From positions 1-64,000 of the forward strand of contig JAFGFM010000038.1 of the NCBI GenBank assembly GCA_016931115.1: DNA of 64,000 bases, written 5' to 3'. Numbering within the stretch: position 1 is the first letter of the stretch; each line of letters opens with the position of its first letter. Source of the stretch: Deltaproteobacteria bacterium. Lineage in GTDB: Bacteria; Desulfobacterota; DSM-4660; Desulfatiglandales; HGW-15. Positions 59,635 through 64,000 of this stretch are shown here, in pieces. A program made the translations under genes and the position numbers. The notes below the pieces were generated by a model. That model did not search any database and was not told where the DNA came from. It saw only the letters and a program-made list of their open reading frames with translations.

Positions 59635-59663
59635 TTTACAGACCCATGACAATGGCGTACTAT
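59635..59663 (+). promoter_or_regulatory. Promoter of the orphan antitoxin gene
   Basis: TTTACA at 59635-59640 and TACTAT at 59658-59663 are separated by 17 bp. The antitoxin ATG follows at 59692 with GAGGA before it. Confidence 0.45.
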
Positions 59664-59691
59664 TTCATAAACACTGTATTATGAGGAAACA

Positions 59692-59964
59692 ATGGTAAAT
59701 CTTCAAATAAGAGGTATAGATGATGATCTCTACAGGGAGATTAAACATATGGCAGCATCAAGGAACCGATCTGTAAGTCAGCAGGTATTGATGTTAATAA
59801 AGAATTATCTGTCAAAACAACATCAGATAGAAAAGATTAAAAGTCCTGCACAGGTATTAATTGATCTCTCAGGCTCCTGGGATGACACAAGGTCAGCCGA
59901 TGATATTATCATAGATATCAAAATGAATAGAAAAAACTCAAAAAAACTTGAGATGGCGTTGTAA
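59692..59964 (+). CDS. Orphan ribbon-helix-helix antitoxin (FitA-like)
   Basis: The 90-residue protein has the ribbon-helix-helix pattern (LQIRGIDDDLYREIKHMAASRNRSVSQQVLMLI) and an acidic tail (SADDIIIDIKMNRK), similar in layout to the antitoxin at 3606. The PIN toxin that normally follows is missing: after the stop there is no PIN frame in the 262 bases up to the next gene. It may be a remnant of a lost module, or an orphan regulator. Confidence 0.75.
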   Translation: MVNLQIRGIDDDLYREIKHMAASRNRSVSQQVLMLIKNYLSKQHQIEKIKSPAQVLIDLSGSWDDTRSADDIIIDIKMNRKNSKKLEMAL

Positions 59965-60226
59965 TGTATCGGCTCTAAACTGATACTGTCATATGCAGCT
60001 TTATTCTCGATAACTGGGCTGATTAAAAGTATCCATGATTTCTATCCGGGTATGCAAGGGGCGGATCAGAAAAATTAAACAGATTTAGTTTTTTCACACA
60101 TATTTCATTATTGGTTCATACTCAATTCACAGGCAGGTTTTAGGATACTGTCAAATTAAGAAAAAGGTTTAACAGGTAACTATTAATATCATCGAATAAT
60201 AGCAATACATAATATCAGGAGGGTGT

Positions 60227-63200
60227 ATGGCGGCAAATATCAGGAATCTTGTTTTATCCCTTTTGTTTTTTGGTATGGCGTTTTTATTTCCGGGGCAGCT
60301 AGTTACGGCCCAGCAGGTGCAAACCGGTCAGCCTCTTCAGATATTAAAAATAATCCCGGATGGTGAAGATATCTCTGTTTCAACCAGGATAGTGGTCCAG
60401 TTCAACAGGGCGGTTGTGCCGGTTGGTCCAATGGACAGAAAGGCATCAGAGATCCCCATAACAATAACGCCAGAAGTCAAAGGCCGCTGGCGGTGGCTCA
60501 ATACATCTACCCTTGCATTTACGCTTGATGATGATTCCTCTCTTAAACCTGCAACCCGGTATGAGATAGAGGCAAGGCCCGGTATAAAGGCAGAGGATGG
60601 CGCAACCATGATTAGAGCAATAAAGCGCACCTTTATTACTGAGCGGCCAAAGGTTGTGCACAACTGGTTTAAAACATGGAGGTCCCCGACCCACCCTGTT
60701 GTAAGGGTGATCTTTAATATGCCTGTTACAAAAGATTCGGTAGAAGAACATCTTTATATGCATCAGGGGTGGCTTAAGGAGGGGAGGGTAAAGGTAAAGG
60801 CAGAGCCGGATGAGACAGAAAAGGAGTTGCCAGATATCCTGCCCCTTCCCGGTGAAGAGGGCATGGCCCTTGTCATCCATAAGGATAAAACTGAGGAACC
60901 CCCTGAGGAGCTATCCCTGTTTGATAAGATATACAATTATATTGCTGGCCTTTTTTTAGACAGGCCGCAGAAAATAGAAAAGGAAAAAAAGCCTGAGATA
61001 AATATCTCAGGTCCGCAGCGTGTCTGGTTGATTGCCCCTGAAAAGGAGCTGAAGGAGAACACGACTGTATATATCAGGGTGGAGCCGGGGCTTGAACCCG
61101 ATTCAGGAACAGAGAAAGGTGTTGAAGATAGAGAACTGGTTTCATTTGACACATTTCCTGAGTTCACATTTAACGGCTTTGAATGCTTTGATATGAATCA
61201 CAACCGGGTATCCATTAACCCTGGTGATGTGTCTTATAAGGGTAATCTATGCAACCCTATGCAGCCTGCCATACTGAAATTTTCCTCGCCGGTCTTAACT
61301 TCTGAGATAAAAAAGAATGTAAGGTTCAAACCTCAACTATATGATCCGGAGGCCGGGGATGAGGGGGAGGATGAATACTCCCAATTGAACAGGCCCTACT
61401 CCAGGGATCAGCTCTATTATTCATATGTCCCAAGGCTCCTTAAGGCAGCCCAGGATTATCAGGTAAGTATCCGCCCCGATTTGCGGGATGAATTCGGACG
61501 CACCCTGAAAAAGGAGATCACTATAAATTTCGCCACTGATCACAGGCCCCCTGACTATCAGCTTACAAACCAGATCGCCATACTTGAAAAGGATGTTGAT
61601 ACAGATGTCCCGGTATATGTCACTAATATTGATAAGCTACATCTGTTTTATGACAGAATAACTTCACAGGGTGCCGACTCCGGACTCTCTAAAGAGTTGA
61701 CTCTGCCTGAAGCAAAGGACCTGTCAGTCAAGCTCCCAATGCAGGTGAGGGATATGCTTGGAAACGAGTCGGGCGTGATTGTGGGTTCTGTGGATACCAG
61801 ACCATATATCCAAAAGTGGGAGGATTATAATAAATTTTTTGCCGAGGTAACCCCATTTCAGGTGCATGTTAAGAGGGGCCATTTCAATACGATTGCATGG
61901 GTAACAGACCTTGCAACAGGTAACCCGGTTGAGGATGCAGAGGTCACAATATACAGGGCAAAGGCCATGACCCTGACAGCCTCTCCAGAAATCCTTGCCC
62001 GTGGCATAACCGGGACAGATGGCGCAGCAACCCTTGAAGGTTTGGAAAAACTGGACCCTGATACAAAATATATATACGGGTATGGCAGATCATATGAGAT
62101 CTTCTTTACAAAGGTGGAAAAGGGGAGAGAGATGGCGCTTCTCCCAATGGACTACAACTTCCTCATGAATACTTACAGCGCCTCCCATGACACCGTATTC
62201 TCCTCATCAAGAGGAAAATACGGGTACATACGGACATGGGGCACAACGGCCCAGGGAGTGTACAGGGCCGGAGACGCTATCCAGTACAAGATATATGTAA
62301 GAAATCAGGATAATGAAAGATTAATTGCTGCACCGGACAATTCATATTCCCTCAAGGTAATAGACCCTATGGACAAGACTGTTCATGAACTGAAGGATAT
62401 TACCCTTTCGGAATTTGGCGCATTTGATGGTGAGTTCACAGTACCGGAAACAGGGGCGGTAGGGTGGTATCGCTTTGAACTTGCCGCATCATATACAAAG
62501 ACAACCTGGGAACCAATGATGGTGCTGGTTAGTGATTTCACGCCATCGCCATTCAAGGTGACAACAGACCTGAACGGTAAGCTGTTCAGGCCGGGTGACA
62601 TGATCGCAATTACTACCCTTGCAAAACTTCATGGAGGCGGGCCATACACGGATGCATCAGCAAGGGTTACAGCTACACTTAATAAAACGGAGTTCACATC
62701 CAGTGATCCTTTAGCCAGGGGCTTTTACTTTGACAGCTCTAGCCCTGAAACACCTGAGGAGATTACCCTCGCCCAGAAAGAGGGCACCATTGATGACAAA
62801 GGTTCACTTTTAACGGATATCAAGCTCCCTGAAAGCACCATATATTTTGGTAAACTCACCATAGAGAGCGCTGTAAGGGATGACAGGGGGAAATATATCT
62901 CATCAAGAAGCAATGCCGATTATGCATCAAGAGAGAGGTTTGCGGGTCTGCGATCAGACACCTGGATATTAAAACAGGGTGAAGCATCCTCTGTAGAGGT
63001 AATAGTTGTTGATGCAAAAGGTAAACCCTTAAAGGGGATGCCGGTTACAGTCAGGGTTGAACACAGGGAAACAAAGGCAGCAAGGGTAAAGGGGGCAGGA
63101 AACGCATACCTGACACAGATGAACACCAGATGGGTTGAAGATGAAAAGCGGGTAGTAACATCCAATGATAAAGGGGTGGAGTTCAGTTTCACACCAGGGA

Positions 63201-64000
63201 ACGCAGGCGGGTTTCGGATAATCGCTGCTGTAAAGGATTCAAAGGGAAAAGAGCATACCACCAGGCTCAAAAAATGGGTAGCAGGCAGTGGTGTGGTACT
63301 GTGGGAGGATGATAATAAAAACGGCCTTGATATAGTCCCTGAAAAGAATGAATACAGGGTAGGTGAAAAGGCCAGGTATATGGTTAAAAACCCGTTCCCC
63401 GGTGCGAAGGCACTTATCACCATAGAAAGATATGGAACCATAAAGCACTGGGTGCAGACCCTTGAAACAGCAACACCCATTATAGAGTTTGAAATCGAAA
63501 AGGATTTTGTGCCGGGATATTATCTCTCTGTTGTTGTGGTGTCACCCAGGGTTGAGATGCCCCTGGGCGAAAACGATGTAGACCTTGGAAAACCTGCATT
63601 CAGGATGGGATATGTACAGGGGAATGTGGCTGACCCATATAAGCAGATATCTGTAGAGGTCATCCCTGAAAAGGAGACCTGTAAACCGGGAGAGAGGGTA
63701 AAGGTAAATCTCCAGGCATCATACCGTAAAAAGGTAATTGATGAGCCGGTGGAATTTGCTGTTGCAGTACTGGATGAGGCGGTTCTGGACCTACTCATAA
63801 GAGGCGTAGACTATTTTGACCCATACAAGGGTTTTTATGAACTGGAAACCCTTGATATGCTTAACTACAGCCTGATCATGCAGCTTGTTGGCCGCCAGAA
63901 GTTTGAAAAAAAGGGGGCAGACCCGGCTGGCGACGGCGGGGGAGATCTTGGGTTAAGGAACCTGTTCAAGTTTGTAAGCTACTGGAACCCATCTATCAGG
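60227..64000 (+). CDS. Alpha-2-macroglobulin-like protein, 3' end outside window
   Basis: From the ATG at 60227 (preceded by AGGAGG) an uninterrupted frame of 1258 codons reaches the window end. It has a signal peptide (LVLSLLFFGMAFLFPGQLVTA), a beta-rich N-terminal half typical of bacterial A2M (MG) domains, and the segment VYRAGDAIQYKIYVRNQDNE with SDFTPSPFKVTTDL. It then has the A2M region FAVAVLDEAVLDLLIRGVDYFDPY. Bacterial A2M proteins trap proteases in the periplasm to protect the envelope. The thioester region would lie downstream and cannot be checked. YfhM-type members are about 1600-1900 residues. It follows the orphan antitoxin gene. Confidence 0.88.
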   Translation, partial: MAANIRNLVLSLLFFGMAFLFPGQLVTAQQVQTGQPLQILKIIPDGEDISVSTRIVVQFNRAVVPVGPMDRKASEIPITITPEVKGRWRWLNTSTLAFTLDDDSSLKPATRYEIEARPGIKAEDGATMIRAIKRTFITERPKVVHNWFKTWRSPTHPVVRVIFNMPVTKDSVEEHLYMHQGWLKEGRVKVKAEPDETEKELPDILPLPGEEGMALVIHKDKTEEPPEELSLFDKIYNYIAGLFLDRPQKIEKEKKPEINISGPQRVWLIAPEKELKENTTVYIRVEPGLEPDSGTEKGVEDRELVSFDTFPEFTFNGFECFDMNHNRVSINPGDVSYKGNLCNPMQPAILKFSSPVLTSEIKKNVRFKPQLYDPEAGDEGEDEYSQLNRPYSRDQLYYSYVPRLLKAAQDYQVSIRPDLRDEFGRTLKKEITINFATDHRPPDYQLTNQIAILEKDVDTDVPVYVTNIDKLHLFYDRITSQGADSGLSKELTLPEAKDLSVKLPMQVRDMLGNESGVIVGSVDTRPYIQKWEDYNKFFAEVTPFQVHVKRGHFNTIAWVTDLATGNPVEDAEVTIYRAKAMTLTASPEILARGITGTDGAATLEGLEKLDPDTKYIYGYGRSYEIFFTKVEKGREMALLPMDYNFLMNTYSASHDTVFSSSRGKYGYIRTWGTTAQGVYRAGDAIQYKIYVRNQDNERLIAAPDNSYSLKVIDPMDKTVHELKDITLSEFGAFDGEFTVPETGAVGWYRFELAASYTKTTWEPMMVLVSDFTPSPFKVTTDLNGKLFRPGDMIAITTLAKLHGGGPYTDASARVTATLNKTEFTSSDPLARGFYFDSSSPETPEEITLAQKEGTIDDKGSLLTDIKLPESTIYFGKLTIESAVRDDRGKYISSRSNADYASRERFAGLRSDTWILKQGEASSVEVIVVDAKGKPLKGMPVTVRVEHRETKAARVKGAGNAYLTQMNTRWVEDEKRVVTSNDKGVEFSFTPGNAGGFRIIAAVKDSKGKEHTTRLKKWVAGSGVVLWEDDNKNGLDIVPEKNEYRVGEKARYMVKNPFPGAKALITIERYGTIKHWVQTLETATPIIEFEIEKDFVPGYYLSVVVVSPRVEMPLGENDVDLGKPAFRMGYVQGNVADPYKQISVEVIPEKETCKPGERVKVNLQASYRKKVIDEPVEFAVAVLDEAVLDLLIRGVDYFDPYKGFYELETLDMLNYSLIMQLVGRQKFEKKGADPAGDGGGDLGLRNLFKFVSYWNPSIR

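Noticed and set aside
62920..63798. Minus-strand frames inside the alpha-2-macroglobulin gene.
   Set aside because: They are antisense shadows of a continuous 1258-codon frame.

Overview
The window looks like a chromosomal piece of a Gram-negative anaerobe-type bacterium, most likely a Desulfobacterota (former Deltaproteobacteria) member. This is an inference from gene content: a long-form hisG, a fused AccA-AccD, DUF169 and FmdE-type domains, an orphan Lrp ligand-binding protein, and outer-membrane systems (TonB receptor, RND pump with an outer-membrane lipoprotein, AsmA-like protein). Base composition is moderate, with more AT-rich accessory stretches at the left end. No rRNA, tRNA or CRISPR array was seen.

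Left part (1-6.1 kb): decayed and accessory genes. These are a GIY-YIG pseudogene, a truncated ImmA/IrrE protease, three packed small genes, a secreted protein with a probable frameshift, a DUF169 protein, a ribbon-helix-helix/PIN toxin-antitoxin pair with its promoter-operator, and a short-chain dehydrogenase. 6.1-19 kb: a large secreted subtilase with an N-terminal STN domain and a small secreted partner, a SNF2-family helicase, a DUF218 protein, a secreted alpha/beta hydrolase, two repeat-containing small proteins and a Tat-exported molybdopterin protein.

19-24.4 kb: a mobile, toxin-antitoxin-rich island. It holds an integron attC-like hairpin next to a broken DUF7000-like gene and a truncated cupin, then two HEPN/MNT modules, HicBA and a Phd/PIN module, with a nitroreductase and a DUF2238 membrane protein among them. 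24.4-41.4 kb: housekeeping core (rlmN, hisI, hisG, an aminotransferase, engB, a MotB/MotA-like pair, a TtcA-like enzyme, a YggS-like protein, a histone-deacetylase-like enzyme, AccAD, an AsmA-like protein, a Nudix hydrolase and a sigma-54 activator). Two copies of a palindromic intergenic repeat here supply the C-terminal codons of engB and the TtcA-like gene.

41.7-52.5 kb: a second secreted-protease locus (C10 streptopain-like protease, separate STN protein, small secreted protein) that mirrors the subtilase locus. It is followed by a duplicated secreted domain protein, a Tat-exported DUF169 protein, a structured leader, a TonB-dependent receptor and a nucleoside hydrolase fused to an FmdE-like domain. 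52.6-64 kb: a complete RND efflux operon, endonuclease IV, an orphan antitoxin and the first 1258 codons of an alpha-2-macroglobulin-like protein that runs off the window.

The two strongest candidates for undescribed biology are (1) the paired STN/protease/small-secreted-protein modules, whose proteases belong to unrelated catalytic classes yet share the same duplicated C-terminal tail, and (2) the DUF169-TonB receptor-nucleoside hydrolase/FmdE cluster behind a structured leader.
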